Origin: Halichoerus grypus
Taxonomy: Eukaryota > Chordata > Mammalia > Carnivora > Phocidae
NCBI RefSeq assembly: GCF_964656455.1
Contig: NC_135720.1
Location: forward strand, 108,016,696 to 108,080,695
Length of the DNA stretch: 64,000 nt
Direction of reading: 5' to 3'
Positions 20,940-31,800 of the stretch are shown piece by piece; the stretch's first letter is position 1; each line of letters begins with the position of its first letter. The notes beneath the pieces were generated by a model, which had not been told where the DNA came from, ran no database searches, and saw nothing but the letters and a program-made list of their open reading frames with translations. The translations under genes were made by a program, and so were the position numbers.

Positions 20940-22040
20940 TTCTTCCAGCCTTAGATGTGAAGAAGGACAAATAGTACCCTCTGTGGTGGTGGGCGGGGGG
21001 CAGCCTTGTCATTCTGGGCTCTGCACTTCCTCCACCATGCTATGATTTAGGGGACCTGTTGCCCACACACTGTGTTTTTGCTCAAGTTTTCTTTCCGAAA
21101 AACAATCTTGGAAAAACTCAACATTATCTACCCTTCCTCACTTCCACCCTCAATTTCTCTTCGGGGCAGATGCGAACACCAGCCTCAGTTTCATGCTCTG
21201 ATTGTCTTATTAGTTGAGGCTACTGCCAGTCAGAATGGAAGCCATGGACCGGCCCAGGTTCTCCCGCAGGGATTCTGGGTAATGTAGTTCCTTGCCTCCT
21301 CCCTGCCTTCATGGAAGAAAATTGCTTCAAATCTCAAAGTAACTTCTGTGGGGGAAACTCTTCTCCTTTCTTCAGAACTGATGGGAGTAATGGTATCTTT
21401 GGAGTAATAACAATTTTCTTTATAATCTAGCACAGTTTAGTGATTTCCTGAAAGAGCACGTTGTTTTGGTACAGATTTGCAACGCTGTTTCTGATAAGAT
21501 TCTGCCCCCTCTCTGCTGGTGGAAGTTGCAGCTCCCTACTGGATTGGGCTGGGGCTGGGTGGGCGAGTGGGATGTGGTAATCAGGAGATGGCTTGTGCTT
21601 TCCCTGGAAACATCACTGCAGTGATGCACTGCAGAGCTTAGTCCCTGCATGTTGGTCCAGTCTGTACTTACTTGTTTACAGTGAAGTCTACCAATCCACA
21701 AAGAAATGAGAAAATAAAAAATATGTAACTTGTTTGTTGTAAAATTAAACGCATTTAAAGGATTGTCCTTTGGTTTCATTTCCCCCCCCCTCCTTTTTGA
21801 TGTAAAAATGTGTGGGGAGATGTGGGGACAGGGGTGGGGGGCTCAGTGAGTCGGGATGCAGGGAAGAGGTCTCCCTTGTGATGGATCTCGAAGTGATTGC
21901 TTATGTATTTGGGATATTCATAAGTACAGTGTTCAAAAGTCAAGATATGCTACTAATTATCTGTAAATTCTTAATAATCTGTGCTAAAGAAAGGGAGAGG
22001 TGGGGATAATAGAGGGAATCATTCAATAATGGAATTGAAG
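20940..22040. other. single-copy noncoding stretch
   Basis: No transposon recognised. AT-rich pieces at 21,690-21,775 and 21,885-21,985 ('aaattaaacgcatttaaagg', 'tactaattatctgtaaattc') could be conserved noncoding DNA. A C-run sits at 21,782-21,793. The 119-codon minus frame (21,779-21,420) has no known motif. Confidence 0.4.
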
Positions 22041-22044
22041 CAAG

Positions 22045-22190
22045 GAAGGAAAATAACATTTGTTAAGGACTCATTCAGAAAGGATAATTGACTTGCCCAA
22101 GGTCACCCTGATAGTTAATGTTGGGTCTGGGACTAGAATCTGCATCTCCTAACGCCTAGTCTGGTGCTTTTTCAAGTACACCACCTGGAT
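22045..22190 (-). mobile_element. MIR fragment
   Basis: 'gataattgacttgcccaagg', 'tcaccctgatagttaatgtt' and 'gggtctgggactagaatctg' match the reverse MIR core. A second short MIR-like bit ('gcacttcatgagtgttttct') lies at 22,235-22,310. Confidence 0.75.
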
Positions 22191-22364
22191 TATGGTAATA
22201 GTGGTCATGAGAGCCGTGAACAGCCATGAGCACACACTTAGCACTTCATGAGTGTTTTCTCCCTTTGTTCTCATGGCAGCCCCGAGAGGTAGGCTTAGGA
22301 ACTCACATACTTACAGGTGGATGATTCAAAGCTATTTTCAGTTCAAATCAAGACACATTCGCAG

Positions 22365-23250
22365 AGTGTCCTCTAGGTTCCATCCAGGTGCTGAACTAGG
22401 GACAGGAAATGCAGCATTAATAAGACAGGGATCCTGCCCTTAAAGAGCTCAATGGGGCAATATAGGCAAGAGGGTTATTTCAGTAAAATTTGCTGAGTCC
22501 CAGGAGAGATTTATACAAAAGGGATATGTGGGAGCTCACTGGGCATGAGGCCAGATTTCAGGGGAGGGGAAGTGGTGAGGGAGTGGCCCTTGGAAGGCTT
22601 CCTGGAAGAGCTGATAGCTGAGCTCCATCTTCCACGGGGTAAGCCTTGAGACAGATGGAGAGAGGGGAGGGTGCAGATTGGGGTGGGGGGGTGACTCTGG
22701 GCAGAAGGATTGCATGGCAAAGCCCCTGGGGTGTGGTAGCAGCACAATGTGCAGGGGCAGGGAAAGAGAGGGAGAGATGATGGTTACAGGCTTGAATGTC
22801 ATCCTTTGGGCAGTGGGGAGCCATGAACGGTTTTTAAACAGGGATGTGGCTTGATCTCATTCAAAAGTGATAAGGTGCTTTGAGGCAGCAGAGGAGGGAT
22901 TAGAAGGAAGGGGTGGTGGGGGTGCTCTGGGGACAAAGATATCAGACAGGGGTTTTCCCATTTTAGACAAGCCATGATGGGCTCTGAGCTGGGGCCCTGG
23001 GGAGGCAAGTTTGGAGATATCTAGGAAATGGGGTCACAGGACATGGAGACCAGGTGGGTGTGGGGAGGAAGGGAAGGAAGGTTTTAGTGAGGGACTAGGT
23101 TTCTCATCTGGATAGCTAGGTGGTTGGTAGGGCTGGGATGGGAGAACTTCTGTAGGAGATCCAGGTGGAAAGGTATGGATGGTGGGCTCAGGGTGGGACA
23201 CAATGAATCTGAGAGACTTATAGAACCTACCAGCTCCCCACCATCTTCTG
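22365..23250 (-). mobile_element. L2 LINE, long antisense fragment
   Basis: 'cctgcccttaaagagctcaa', 'ggaaggcttcctggaagagc', 'tgatagctgagctccatctt', 'gtgggagccatgaacgg'-type, 'gggatgtggcttgatctcat' and 'gggatgggagaacttctgta' follow the reverse complement of L2 (gain-of-weight style 'gagggcttcctggaggagg' and 'agggagtgacatgatcaga' landmarks). About 900 bp. Open minus frames here are L2 relics or chance. Confidence 0.85.
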
Positions 23251-23254
23251 CAAG

Positions 23255-23630
23255 TCCCAGCTCTGCTTTCCACTCCACAGCCAACCACATGAGTCAGAGT
23301 AGGGGCAGAAACGTGTGCCCCTGGAACTTGGTGAACCCACAAAGAGTAGATCCCAAGCGGTATTACCAAGGACCTGGGTATCTGGGATAAAAGAAAAAGG
23401 TGCACCTGGCCCCTGCCCTGAGCCATGGCACAAGGGACAGTGAAGGGGCATGAGACACCACCCCACACCCATACACCACCACCCCCATTATGTGGACAGA
23501 GGGCCCTTATGGAGAAGACTTTTCTTGGCCTTATTTCTCACCTGGCTGGGAGGTGGTGAAGCGGGCCATTTCACAACTGGGTCATCATTTTGGGGGCTTT
23601 ACCTCTCTCCTATGGTGACTGAGATAGAAT
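23255..23630. other. single-copy noncoding stretch
   Basis: Overlapping frames on both strands (23,034-23,472) in three phases, none with a motif. Nothing else seen. Confidence 0.4.
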
Positions 23631-23634
23631 AATA

Positions 23635-24640
23635 CTCGAAATAATTATCACTACTTGCTATTCATTTGTTCTTGCCAATGAATGCCTTGTTATCCTTGTC
23701 CTCAGTGCTGTGCAAGACACACAACATACAGACTCGTAAGACAGGCCCTGCCCTCAAGGAGCTCACAGACCATCAGGGGAAACAAGTGAGCAATGGCCTC
23801 TGTGATAAGGTGAGCGCTGCTCCTGTAGGGATACCTTCAGATAGTCATTTCAGGGATGTTCTTGGGGCAGGGGCCTCAAGGAGGGCCTAAGAGCATAGGC
23901 TCTGGAACCACATAGCTGTGATTGGATCCTGGTTCCTCTTCTCTCATACTGTGTGACCTAGGGCAAGTTGCTTAACTTCTCTGGGCTTTCATTTTCCATC
24001 TACAAAATGGGGATAATACCTCACCCATCTCCTGGGGTTGTTGTGAGGATTCAACAAGTTATTGCAGGAAAAGAGCTTTGAGAAGTGCCTGGCACAGAGC
24101 GAGACCTCCACCCTCCACAGTGTTAGCTGTCATTCCTTTGATTACCATCATTTTCATCACAAACTCAGAAAGAGTCTGCAGGGAGGAGTTTGTATAGAGG
24201 AGAAGCTGCTGGGAAAAGCTTCATAGAGCATATGACATTTCGGTTAGGCAAGAAAGGTGACATTTTGCTAAGGGAAAAAATCAGGCCCAGGGAAGCTGAC
24301 CCAGGCAGAGGGAGCAAAGGCAAAGAAGTGTGCAGATGCAAGGCAGCTTGGGAAAATGCCCAGGCCTCCAGGCTCCGTGGAATGTGGAGAATGTAGAGAA
24401 GGAAGCTCCTGGGGGGGTAGCTTAGGGACAGCTTGGGAAAGGCTGGAATGCCACATTAAGGAATTTGGGCCTTATCCCACAGGCAAAAGTGGTCCTGGAG
24501 GAGTTTGTTTCAAGAGAGAGGACATGACCAGAATTGCCTTGATGATTGTGATGGCAGTTGGGTGGAAGATGGGTCAGAGGCAGGGGGCTGACCAGCTGGG
24601 CCAAGAGAGAGATGGCAAGGGTTTGAGCTAAAGCAGTATA
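23635..24640 (-). mobile_element. L2 LINE antisense, interrupted by MIR
   Basis: L2 3' end at 23,640-23,885 ('gccctgccctcaaggagctc', 'acagaccatcaggggaaaca'). After the MIR insertion it resumes at 24,130-24,640 with 'gacccaggcagagggagcaa', 'taaggaatttgggccttatc' and 'ggacatgaccagaattgcct', which are consecutive reverse-strand L2 landmarks. Confidence 0.85.
23890..24130 (+). mobile_element. MIR, nearly complete
   Basis: 'agcataggctctggaaccac', 'tgtgacctagggcaagttgc', 'ttaacttctctgggctttca', 'tctacaaaatggggataata', 'gttgttgtgaggattcaaca' and 'gaagtgcctggcacagagcg' are in order. One of the best MIRs in the window, nested in an L2. Confidence 0.93.
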
Positions 24641-24954
24641 GGGAACAGTGGGGAAAAATGTCTAGGGGACTGTGCCAAGCACTTGGTTATATGAGGTGGG
24701 AGGATTAGAGGGTAAGCTGGACCCCGCCCCCCAGTCCTGCTTAGCAACCAGGAAAGACATTAGAAGTGCAAGGTGAGACGATGAGGCCTCTAGGCAGGTG
24801 GACCAGGGCCCTCGGGATCCCTCTACCCAGCATCCGCAGCTTTAGAGCCACCCCTGTGCAGGCCATCTGCAGCTGTGGCCTATGCCTGGCCCTGGTGCAG
24901 CACCCTGGCCATGGCTCTGGACCTGCAAAGGTGATGGATTTTGAAGGCCAGCAG

Positions 24955-25165
24955 ACCTGGTTTCCAGGTCTGGCCGGGCCACTCACACCTAGCTGTGTGA
25001 CCCTAGCGAGTCCCTTTACCTCTCTGAGCCTTAGTTTCCCTCTCCTGTAAAATGAGGACAAGAGTAGCTACCTTGGAGGGTTATTTTCAGTATTAAATGC
25101 ATAATGATAAAAATGCCTAGCACTGCACCTGGCACCAGCACATGCTCAATACATGGTAGGTGTTC
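24955..25165 (+). mobile_element. MIR, nearly complete
   Basis: 'ctagctgtgtgaccctagcg', 'ctttacctctctgagcctta', 'gtttccctctcctgtaaaat', 'tattaaatgcataatgataa' and 'gcacctggcaccagcacatg' then 'ctcaatacatggtaggtg'. The 220-codon minus frame starting at 25,693 ends antisense in this MIR. Confidence 0.92.
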
Positions 25166-26105
25166 ATTGTGGTCATATCTCTGGCAGCAGTGACCTTGCA
25201 ATCCCCTCACTCCAGCCCCTCCCCCCCCAATGTTCAACACTCCCTCTGCCTGACCCTTCCTTACCACACCATGTGATGAACCAGTATTCCAAGGTGGGTT
25301 TCTAACTGACATGGGGAAAGCTTTCTGCCCTCCCCTGCGCCAGCCCAGATTTCTCTTATGTTTAACCCTGGCCCCTGTCTGAGACATGTGGTGACCTGCA
25401 CTTTGCTCTTTGGACTGTCTCATTACCTGGGTGGAGTCAAGAGCCCCTGTCTGGGTGGGAATCCTTGAAGTTCTCCTTGGAGGCAGAAGGATGAACAAAT
25501 TGACCCCAAGACTCCCAACACTGAGTCTTTCCTTAAGTGTCTTACTGCTTACCCTCTTGCCCACTGGCTCTGGGCCTAGCTCTAGGAAGAGTTTCCACTG
25601 CATACAGTGAGAAAGAGGCTGCTGTGTATTGGCCTCATATTTATTTCCAATCAGTGTATGGGCCCGGGGAAGGCGTGGCCGGATGTTCCACATCTCTGCA
25701 GTCTGGCTCTCTCGCTGCTGAACAGATCCTCAGAGCTGATTGAAATGTGCTGTGTGGGCTTGGGAAGGAGGAAGGGAATACAGCAGCTCAACCACAGCCA
25801 TCCTGGGTCAGTGCCTACGCTGCCCTCCCCCAACCTGGCATGCCTACCCCTCCCAGGCTGGGCTGCCACACTGGCATGACTCTTCCACCCGGCCACATCT
25901 GGGACCAAAGCCAGGCATCTTGCTCTCTCTGTGCCCTCCTCCCACCTCACTCTGGCAAAGCTGGGCTGCAGGGCAGCATCCAGGGGCTCAGCCCACTGGG
26001 ACGGGGAAAGAGCTCAAGGGCCCCCCTTCACAAAGCTCTCTAGCTCCATACCCCATGATGCCAGGAGGAAGCTCCCTGTAGGAACCACAGCCACGGCCCC
26101 CAGCT
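25166..26105. other. single-copy noncoding stretch
   Basis: Includes the longest non-tandem-repeat frame of the window (minus 25,693-25,031, 220 codons). It has no recognisable domain, its last ~40 codons are antisense MIR, and no splice or promoter context is visible, so I treat it as chance. Plus frames at 25,740-26,081 overlap in two phases. Confidence 0.4.
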
Positions 26106-26109
26106 AGAA

Positions 26110-26370
26110 TCCCACCACTTGGCTTTGTGCAGGTCCTTGTGTCTTGTAACTCTTCTTGTTTTCTTGTCTTCACATGGCCATCTCTCCACTGTCTTTCTTC
26201 TGTTCTTATAAGGACACTAGTCATACAGATTAGAGGCCACCCTACTCCAGTATGACCTCATCTTAACTCATTATATCTGGGTAACCCTATTTCCAATAAG
26301 GCCATGTTCAGAGGTACTTCCGCATATCTTTGGGGGTACACAATTTCACCCATAATAAGACCGAGGGAGT
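26110..26370 (-). mobile_element. MLT1/MST-class MaLR LTR fragment
   Basis: 'ttcttataaggacactagtc', 'atgacctcatcttaactcat', 'aaccctatttccaataaggc', 'catgttcagaggtacttccg' and 'gggggtacacaatttcaccc' are the reverse-strand MaLR 5' LTR landmarks, ending at 'cataata'. Confidence 0.85.
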
Positions 26371-26374
26371 CTTT

Positions 26375-26705
26375 GGGAAGGTTTTACTCCCAAATAAGGC
26401 AGTAGCTTCAAAGAGAGCCACCATCCTGCCTCCCTCCTGTGCTGGATCCCATCCTGGGAAACCTGCCTAGAGCTGTGGCCACCTTGGGTCCTCAAGGGAG
26501 ATTATCTCTCACTAAGGTTGGCAGCAAAGGAAATGGGAAAGTGAAGTGAGATTGCTGAACCACTATCCCAACCCTGACGCCTCCTATTTCTCTACTTCTG
26601 ATTAAGTGGGACAAATGTGCAGAAGCCACATTTTATTGGGGATTCTGTTACTTGTAGCCAAACACATCCTAGCTCACCTAGTGATCCCTAATTTCTCTGC
26701 TCAGT
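26375..26705. other. single-copy stretch with LTR-like tail
   Basis: 26,600-26,690 ('cattttattggggattctgt', 'tacttgtagccaaacacatc') resembles the end of the LTR-like family seen at 10,780-11,370. The rest is unassigned. Confidence 0.4.
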
Positions 26706-26709
26706 TCAG

Positions 26710-26880
26710 GGAAATGTAAGAATCCTGGGATTTCAGAGCTGGAAGAGAATTTGGAAGTCACTTAGCCCAACCCCTTCATGGAACGAATGAGGAAGCTAAG
26801 GCTCGGTGGCAAAAGGAACTCACTCAGGGCTGCCACAGGTTAGGGACACCACCAGGATTCACACTTGGTTCTCCAAATTC
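26710..26880 (-). mobile_element. ancient SINE (MIR/MIR3-like)
   Basis: 'ggatttcagagctggaagag', 'cttagcccaaccccttcatg', 'gaatgaggaagctaaggctc' and 'aggattcacacttggttctc' match the antisense MIR-like family that begins with 'cagagctggaagggacctta'. The subfamily is uncertain. Confidence 0.65.
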
Positions 26881-26884
26881 CCAA

Positions 26885-27475
26885 TCTCCCACTGGGTTTC
26901 TCTGGCTCCCCATACTCATCACTCTCTCTGTAGGGAAGGAGGGTGTTGCTTGAAAGGGAGGACCTGCTGGGTAGGCTGCTGAGCTGTCAGAGGAAGGAAC
27001 CACATGATGGGACAAGAGATAAGAAGGATTCCGAGGGGGGCCCGAAGGAGCTCACCACACTGCAGAGCCTGTTCAGCCTCAGGACACACATTTATTCTAA
27101 TCACACGCTCTGTACAGGGCTTGCTGCTCTGAATTATGCACCTCGGAAGGGCCTTTCATCTCGCCAAGGATTTGATGCTGGCCTACCTGGCCGCTTGTGC
27201 TGGGCTACAATTTAGCCTCCAGGGCAATTCAGAGCAAGGAGATGGAGAAGGCAAGTGGAAACACCTGGGACATTTCCTTTCCTGTCTGCTTGCTTCCTTC
27301 CACTGAAGCTGGTGGGATGAGGCAGCATGGTTGGTGGGAGGGAGGCAGTGATCCATCATCACCTGGTCAGTCTAGGAGCCTGGGAGGGACTTACATATCG
27401 TGTACTTGGCTGCTTTCCAAGAGTGCAGAGAAATCTAACTTCGTCAGCTCAGTTGAATCAAGATCTGTTAAATTC
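26885..27475. other. single-copy noncoding stretch
   Basis: No repeat recognised. Plus frames of 90 and 114 codons at 26,943-27,541 are in different phases and carry no motif. Confidence 0.4.
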
Positions 27476-27479
27476 AAAG

Positions 27480-27660
27480 AACCTAGAACTCCAGAGTGCT
27501 GGATGAAAGGCACCTCCCAGTTTATGCTGCTCATTTCATAGGAGTGGACACCAAGGCCCAAGAGGGTTTAAAGAGGCTTGCCTTAGAGGCAGAGCCAGTC
27601 AGAATCTAAATGTCAGCCTCTCTACCTTGCCCACTTTTGTCTGAAGCAGAGCTGGCTCTA
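27480..27660 (-). mobile_element. possible MIR-like fragment
   Basis: 'gaactccagagtgctggatg', 'aaaggcacctcccagtttat' and 'aagaggcttgccttagaggc' loosely repeat the pattern of the element at 26,710. Low support. Confidence 0.4.
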
Positions 27661-27724
27661 GAGTTCAGTCAACAAATACATTTGAGCCTTGGGGTTGGTA
27701 GTTTCTGAATGGGTCCCCTGATCC

Positions 27725-28255
27725 TTGCCTCCTGTTGATCATGCCCTTGTGAAATCCCATCCCCTTGAGTGTGGGCTGGACTTAGTAATTGCTTCTAACC
27801 AACAGAATATGGCAAAGGTGACCAATGTCACCTCTGTGGTGAAGTTACAAAGGACTGTGACTTCCATCTTACTAGATCTCTCTCTCTCTCTCTCTTCCTG
27901 GCTTCTCTTCTCATGAATTTGCTCTGATAAAGCAAGATGGGGAGGTTCACACAGAAAGAAGCTGAGGGCCACCACCTGCCAATGGCCAGCAAGGAACAGA
28001 GGCCCTCAGTCCAACAACCATGGAAGAACTGAATCCTGTCAATAACCACAGAGTGAACTTGGAAGCAAGTCCTTCCCCAGTTGAGCCTTCAGATGAGACC
28101 ACGCCTTGACGGCCATCAAGATTATAAACTTGTGAGAGATCATGAAACAGAAGACCTGGTTAAGCTATGCCTGGATTCCTGACCCACAAATTGTTGGGAA
28201 ATAACTGTGCATGGTTTTAAGTTGCTGAGTTATATATATATATATCAATAGATAA
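27725..28255 (+). mobile_element. MLT1-class MaLR LTR, near full length
   Basis: 'gtgtgggctggacttagtaa', 'ttgcttctaaccaacagaat', 'atggcaaaggtgaccaatgt', CT-run, 'ggccaccacctgccaatggc', 'cagccttcagatgag'-type, 'ctggattcctgacccacaaa' and 'ttaagttgctgagttatata' are plus-strand MLT1 landmarks. Simple repeats (CT)n at 27,876-27,895 and (TA)n at 28,229-28,245 lie inside it. Confidence 0.9.
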
Positions 28256-28259
28256 CAAA

Positions 28260-28395
28260 GACAATCCCTATTCTAGAATAATATTTAGGATTACATGCCT
28301 ATCATCTTCTAGGCAGTGCTAGGAATGAAAAGCAATGGTTAATGTGGATTTACAGGAACTTACAGTTTGATGAGCTGATATATAGCACATGAAAA
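28260..28395 (-). mobile_element. L2 3' end, antisense
   Basis: 'catcttctaggcagtgctag' followed by 'gaacttacagtttgatgagc' fits the reverse L2 terminus ('ggagcttacattctagtg'). Confidence 0.6.
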
Positions 28396-28635
28396 AATAG
28401 TACCCAACATTTAACTGAGGTTTCTTCCATGCCAAGTATTATGCTACCATTTCCATGCATTAATTTCTTTAATTTTCTTAATCCTCACAACAACCCTGTG
28501 AGGCCTATTATTAGCCCCACTTTACAGATGAGAAAACAGAGGTACAGAGAAATGACTAACTCGTCCAGGGTCACACAGCTAGTAAGTGATGGAACTGGAA
28601 TGTGAACCCAGACAGTCTGGCCTCAGAGGGAAACA
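28396..28635 (-). mobile_element. MIR, nearly complete
   Basis: 'atgccaagtattatgctacc', 'aatcctcacaacaaccctgt', 'cccactttacagatgagaaa', 'ggtcacacagctagtaagtg' and 'gtgaacccagacagtctggc' are in perfect reverse MIR order. Confidence 0.93.
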
Positions 28636-28639
28636 AGAC

Positions 28640-28740
28640 GGCATTCGTTCATCTAGAAGGCACTCAGATGCCTCCTCTGTGCTTGCTATTGTTGTTGGGT
28701 ATATAAAGATATGTCCGTGTCATGAAGGAGCCAGTGGTTC
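28640..28740 (-). mobile_element. possible L2 3' end
   Basis: 'cattcgttcatctagaaggc' and 'gtgcttgctattgttgttgg' then 'catgaaggagccagtggttc' fit a decayed reverse L2 tail. Confidence 0.5.
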
Positions 28741-28744
28741 TGCC

Positions 28745-28925
28745 CCTCATTAGTGATGACTTTGAGCAAGTTACCTAAATTTGGTATTCTCATCTGTTAA
28801 GGGGATAAGGAGAACAACAACTCACATGGGGTTGAAATAAGAATAAATGAGCTAGAAAATATAAAGCACATGTAATAGTTCCTGCCACATAGTAATTGTT
28901 ATGTTTGTTAAATAAAAATAAATAG
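28745..28925 (+). mobile_element. MIR
   Basis: 'gactttgagcaagttaccta', 'gtattctcatctgttaaggg', 'aataagaataaatgagctag' and 'agttcctgccacatagtaat' are in MIR order. Confidence 0.85.
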
Positions 28926-28932
28926 ATAAATA

Positions 28933-29150
28933 GGGACACCTGGGTGGTGCACTCAGTTAAGCATCTGACTCTTGGTTTCAGCTTAGGTCATATAAGGGTT
29001 ATGAGATCGAGTCTTGTGTAGGGCTCCATGCTTAGTGCGGAGTCCGCTTAAGACTCACTCTTCCTCTCCCTCTGCCCCTTCCCCTCCATGCTCTCATTCT
29101 CTCTCTCTCTCAAATAAATAAATAAATCTTAAAATAAATAAATAAATAAA
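28933..29150 (+). mobile_element. Can-SINE (SINEC)
   Basis: 'gggacacctgggtggtgcac', 'tgactcttggtttcagctta', 'gtgtagggctccatgcttag', (CT)n body and a tail that expanded into (AAAT)n. A-rich direct repeats of the form aaataaatag flank both ends. Confidence 0.95.
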
Positions 29151-29159
29151 TAAATAGCC

Positions 29160-29740
29160 ATGTCAGCAGAAAGTGATAAGAGTGTGTGGAAACTGGAGGG
29201 ACTCCGTCTGCTCAGGGTGCAGTGGGAGCTCAGAGAGGGCAATGTCCTTCACCTGTCATCTTTGTACATGTCCTTTTAAGCCCGGGGTTCATTGGTGGGC
29301 TTCCCATGCAGGCTGTGATTTTTTTCAATACTTCTTTTCCCCTCATTAAGATAATTAATGGTTCTAAGGCCAGTCTACTCCTGCCAAGATGCCCAACTCT
29401 TGACTGGTGTTCACTTTTCAGCCTAAGCTTCTCAGGATGAGGGATTTTGAAAACAATCTTTCCAAGTCCCAGGGTTCACTTGTATCTCTGGCTCCCCTCC
29501 CTGCAATGCACAAAGGCTCAGAAGTCATGGGGCACACTCCCCAGGCTCTCATCCTTCCCCTTTTTCTGATAAACTTTTTTCTATTAGCCAGAACAGCAAT
29601 CCTTCTTGATACTTTGCCCAAAGTCCAGAAGATTAAATCATTCCCAACAGGGGAAATGTAAAGACCCTGAAAATGCCTCATAAACTATAAGTGCCAAAAT
29701 GCATCCACAAATAAATAGAACTGTTGCTGGCCAGGCTGAG
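29160..29740. other. single-copy noncoding stretch
   Basis: No transposon recognised. Plus and minus frames at 29,407-29,681 overlap antisense and lack motifs. Confidence 0.4.
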
Positions 29741-29744
29741 GAGA

Positions 29745-29890
29745 TGTGTGCAGAAAGCAATGGCAAGGAATGCTTTGAAGAGGAGATGGGATTCCAGCCA
29801 GGCCTTAAAGAGCGGTAAGAGAAGGGAGGATGGAGGAGATAGGAGACGGCCATGCAAGAGGCAGCCAGCACCACCAGGGTGCCATGAAAT
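29745..29890 (-). mobile_element. L2 fragment, antisense
   Basis: 'ggaatgctttgaagaggaga', 'tgggattccagccaggcctt' and 'aaagagcggtaagagaaggg' fit the reverse L2 block 'gctgggccttgaaggatgag'. Confidence 0.6.
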
Positions 29891-29985
29891 GTGTAGCAGA
29901 TGTTGTTAGTACTTACCCAGATTGGGTTTTCCTCTCTGCAGAGCACATGAGAGGATCATACCTCCACCCTGACATACTTGCTGTT

Positions 29986-30012
29986 ATGTGTGTGTGTGTG
30001 GGGGGGGGGGGG
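29986..30012. repeat. (TG)n followed by G-run
   Basis: TG dinucleotides to 30,000, then a run of 12 G residues on plus. Confidence 0.95.
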
Positions 30013-30405
30013 CATCAGACTCAATTTGGCCAGTGGGTTGCAAGTGGAAGTGATGTGTGTCACTTACACACTCAAGCATGTAATGTGTGCTGCAAGTCTT
30101 TCGTGCTTTTTGCTCCTGCCATGGCAACCACAGGAGCCTGTGGTGAGATGGAAGAGCGGCCACACTGGGGGAACCAAGGAACCGAGGACACTGAGCCATC
30201 ATAGGGAGGGCAGCTGCCGCAGAGAGTTGCCTAGACCCACTGTCGGTTTTGAGTGAGTGATAAATTAATGATTGTCATAAAGAGGCACTGAAATCTTGGT
30301 GGTGCTTGTTCTTGTGATTACCTAGCCTTCCCTGATGTCCACAGAAGAGTATATAATAAGTAGGGGGGCATGGGGTTCAATTAGTTAAGGGGGACGAAAG
30401 GTGGC
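30013..30405. other. single-copy noncoding stretch
   Basis: Nothing recognised. Overlapping plus frames in two phases, no motif. Confidence 0.4.
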
Positions 30406-30407
30406 CT

Positions 30408-30505
30408 GGTACAGTGCATCAGAATTACTTGGGGACACTTTAAACCACCACAAAAATTCTAATTCAACTGGGTGGAGTCTGATGGGTGCCATGATGCTGG
30501 GTACC
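30408..30505 (+). mobile_element. MER5-type DNA transposon fragment
   Basis: 'agtgcatcagaattacttgg' then 'cactttaaaccaccacaaaa' and 'aattctaattcaactgggtg' fit the plus-strand MER5 5' half ('gcatcagaatcacctggagg'), diverged. Confidence 0.6.
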
Positions 30506-30509
30506 TCTA

Positions 30510-31500
30510 ACCTGGCCTGTGCTAACAACTCCAGGCTCCTCTCCTTCTGGTGCGTTTTGACATTTTTATCCACTGATTGGTTAACAACCTGGCACCTGTT
30601 GTCCTCCTGATAGCAAAGACTGGACAGCATCCTCCATCATTACAAAAATATTCATTTTTATTTTTATCAGAGTTTTGTATATATAAATCAAATAGGTTTA
30701 TAATGTGAAGGGACAGTGCCCACTGCAAACTGCCCATCCAGAATCCCTCTCCTCAGAGGCAACCTTTCAACTCTTTAGCTCTTTTCTTTGGTATTTATTT
30801 CCCTGTTATTGGCTCTCCCTTGATTTTTCCCTCTGAGACATTAGCTATTGACTTCCTACCATGGAGTTTGAGCATTTAGCGTTCTGTTATTCTTTCTCTT
30901 AACTCCCCACCCCCAGCAGCTTAATCACATTCCCCACCAGTCTCCCAATGGAGTTTTATCCCAATGTTTGGTTAAAAGTAAGTATTGGATGTTTACATTA
31001 ACATCTATGATTATATAAATACTGCTTAGAAAAGAACTGTGTATGGTAACAGTGTCTTTATTAAGCTATTTTTAATTTTCTTAGAGCTAATAATTGCCTC
31101 TATTTTGTTTATTCCTTTACTCACATTTTAGACGTTGGGGAGGGATCAGAGCTAAATGACTGTGTTCTCTCTGCCACGTTCAGCTGAAAACTATGGCAGA
31201 TTTTTCACTGTGTGAAAGCGTAAAATTTACAAATGAGTCCTTAAAATCTTCCTCCTCCCCCCAAACTTAAAGAGGAACAATCTAGATGTCTGTTACACCT
31301 GTTTACCTTTGTCTTCTAGTTTCTATCTAAAATTAATAGCTTCTCTCAGTTGCCCACAGGAAAATGTATGTCTTCAGAGTCTGGGGTAGCAGGATCTATG
31401 TTTTTTTTTCTTTATTCAGATGCTGCCTGAGGGGAGAGAGTTTATATTTTATATATAGTTTATATTTTTATTGAACTCCCTAAGGCAGGGTCATGTATCT
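30510..31500. other. single-copy AT-rich stretch, possible regulatory core
   Basis: Repeat-free, AT-rich. 30,960-31,240 holds 'cattaacatctatgattata', 'tttattaagctatttttaat' and 'gagctaataattgcctctat', a density of TAAT/ATTA cores often seen in deeply conserved noncoding elements. 31,440-31,500 leads into the first minisatellite. Confidence 0.4.
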
Positions 31501-31506
31501 TCATGA

Positions 31507-31800
31507 GACTGGGGCTCCCTGAGGGCAGAGCATTTTCTCTGCTCCCTGAGGCAGGGCTGTGTCTCCCCTCAGACTGGGGCTCCCTGAGGGCAGGGCTGTG
31601 TCTCCCCTCAGACTGGGGCTCCCTGAGGCAGGGCTGTGTCTCCCCTCAGACTGGGGCTCCCTGAGGGCAGGGCTGTGTATCTCCTCAGACTGGGGCTCCC
31701 TGAGGGCAGGGCTGTGTCTCCCCCTCAGACTGGGGCTCCCTGAGGGCAGGGCTGTGTCTCCCCTCAGACGGGGCTGCCCTGAGGCAGGGCTGTGTCTCCT
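31507..31800 (+). repeat. 39-bp minisatellite, array 1 (plus orientation)
   Basis: About eight units. The core is 'gctccctgagggcagggctg' followed by 'tgtctcccctcagactgggg'. Most units are 38-40 bp; the first two are partial or diverged. As 39 is divisible by three, the plus frame (31,559-31,978) repeats the 13-residue peptide LRLGLPEGRAVSP and is an artefact. Confidence 0.97.

Noticed and set aside
25031..25693. 220-codon minus-strand ORF
   Set aside because: No recognised domain, and its last part is antisense to a well-preserved MIR at 24,955-25,165.
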